This document shows positions 6,106-6,693 of a stretch of DNA of 6,693 nucleotides, piece after piece. Source of the stretch: Variovorax sp. (GTDB lineage: Bacteria; Pseudomonadota; Gammaproteobacteria; Burkholderiales; Burkholderiaceae_C); NCBI GenBank assembly GCA_028292835.1, contig JAQGLP010000397.1:1-6693 (forward strand), read 5' to 3'. The number at the start of each line of letters is the position of its first letter. Position 1 is the first letter of the stretch. A program made the position numbers and the translations under genes. The notes under the pieces were generated by a model. The model was given only the letters and a program-made list of their open reading frames with translations, was not told where the DNA came from and made no database searches.

Positions 6106-6693
6106 ATGTACACGCAAGCCATGGACACGATGGGCAAGGAGCCCGGCGACGCCAGGAAAGCCGTGCGTTCGGCCGAGGAGATGGCCCTGCAGGAGCGCTT
6201 CGACGCGCACATCGATGCGGGCGACTTCATCGAGGCCAAGGACTGGATGCCCGACAACTACCGCAGAACGCTGGTGCGCCAGATCAGCCAGCACGCGCAT
6301 TCCGAGATCGTCGGCATGCTGCCCGAGGGCAACTGGATCGGCCGCGCGCCCACGCTCAAGCGCAAGGCCATCCTGCTGGCCAAGGTGCAGGACGAGGGCG
6401 GCCACGGCCTCTACCTCTACGCGGCGGCCGAGACGCTCGGCACCTCGCGCGACCAGATGATCGAGGCGCTGCACAGCGGCAAGGCCAAGTACAGCTCCAT
6501 CTTCAATTACCCCACGCTGACCTGGGCCGACGTCGGCGTGGTCGGGTGGCTCGTGGACGGGGCGGCCATCATGAACCAGGTGCCGATCTGCCGCTGCTCG
6601 TACGGCCCCTATGCGCGCGCCATGATCCGCATCTGCCGCGAGGAGAGCTTCCACCAGCGCCAGGGCTTCGAGGCGCTGCTCACCATGATGGAC
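6106..6693 (+). CDS. paaA: Phenylacetyl-CoA 1,2-epoxidase catalytic subunit PaaA, 3' end outside the window
   Basis: The first 196 residues of PaaA (complete proteins have about 310-330) are present; the frame is open to the last base. PaaA is the di-iron catalytic subunit of the PaaABCE monooxygenase, which epoxidises the ring of phenylacetyl-CoA using oxygen and electrons from PaaE. The first iron-ligand motif is complete: Glu67, then 28 residues, then Asp96-Glu97 and His100 (DEGGH), the EX28DEX2H pattern described for PaaA. The second half of the four-helix bundle shows Asp151 and EESFH (179-183, Glu180 and His183). Flanking segments such as GNWIGRAPTLKRKAILLAKV (75-94) are characteristic. 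The start is set by the AGGAG six bases upstream. It lies 64 bases after the acylase gene. The rest of paaA and paaB-E are expected beyond the right edge. Confidence 0.96.
   Translation, partial: MYTQAMDTMGKEPGDARKAVRSAEEMALQERFDAHIDAGDFIEAKDWMPDNYRRTLVRQISQHAHSEIVGMLPEGNWIGRAPTLKRKAILLAKVQDEGGHGLYLYAAAETLGTSRDQMIEALHSGKAKYSSIFNYPTLTWADVGVVGWLVDGAAIMNQVPICRCSYGPYARAMIRICREESFHQRQGFEALLTMMD

Noticed and set aside
4895..6460. Open frame on the plus strand overlapping the acylase 3' part and paaA (about 521 codons)
   Set aside because: Out of frame with both genes and composed mainly of Arg, Ala and Gly; no start signal or domain.

Overview
The window reads as the left end of an aerobic phenylacetate (paa) catabolic operon from a GC-rich betaproteobacterium. 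The order Burkholderiales, probably Comamonadaceae or a relative, is suggested by high GC, a TetR-type PaaR instead of the E. coli GntR-type PaaX, and the character of the Paa proteins. Genus cannot be decided from sequence reading alone.

Layout. A TetR-family repressor gene (paaR, 76-693, minus strand) is transcribed away from a rightward gene row: paaG (910-1692), paaI (1733-2173), paaK (2210-3526), a penicillin G acylase gene (3573-6041) and paaA (6106 to the window end, cut off). The genes on the plus strand are separated by only 36-64 bases and no intrinsic terminator with a T-run is visible, so they look like one transcript. The 216-base divergent region (694-909) holds a good sigma70-type promoter for paaR, a plausible promoter for the paa genes, and an imperfect palindrome (829-842) placed where a repressor would block both. 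A second, perfect palindrome (841-853) overlaps its edge.

How the genes work together. PaaK activates phenylacetate to phenylacetyl-CoA. PaaA, with the downstream PaaB-E subunits expected beyond the window, epoxidises the ring. PaaG isomerises the epoxide to the oxepin, and PaaI hydrolyses stalled CoA thioesters. PaaR-type repressors release DNA on binding phenylacetyl-CoA.

The unusual member is the acylase. It aligns almost without gaps to classical phenylacetyl-specific penicillin G acylases: the nucleophile Ser, oxyanion residues, most side-chain-pocket residues and the calcium ligands fall at or near the E. coli numbering. It carries a lipoprotein signal instead of a plain export signal, has the cysteine pair known from the Alcaligenes faecalis enzyme, and shows pocket substitutions (alpha F146Y, beta V56L, S67A, F71P). 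The operon therefore seems to encode its own front end: a cell-envelope enzyme freeing phenylacetate from phenylacetylated amides, whose product then induces the operon.
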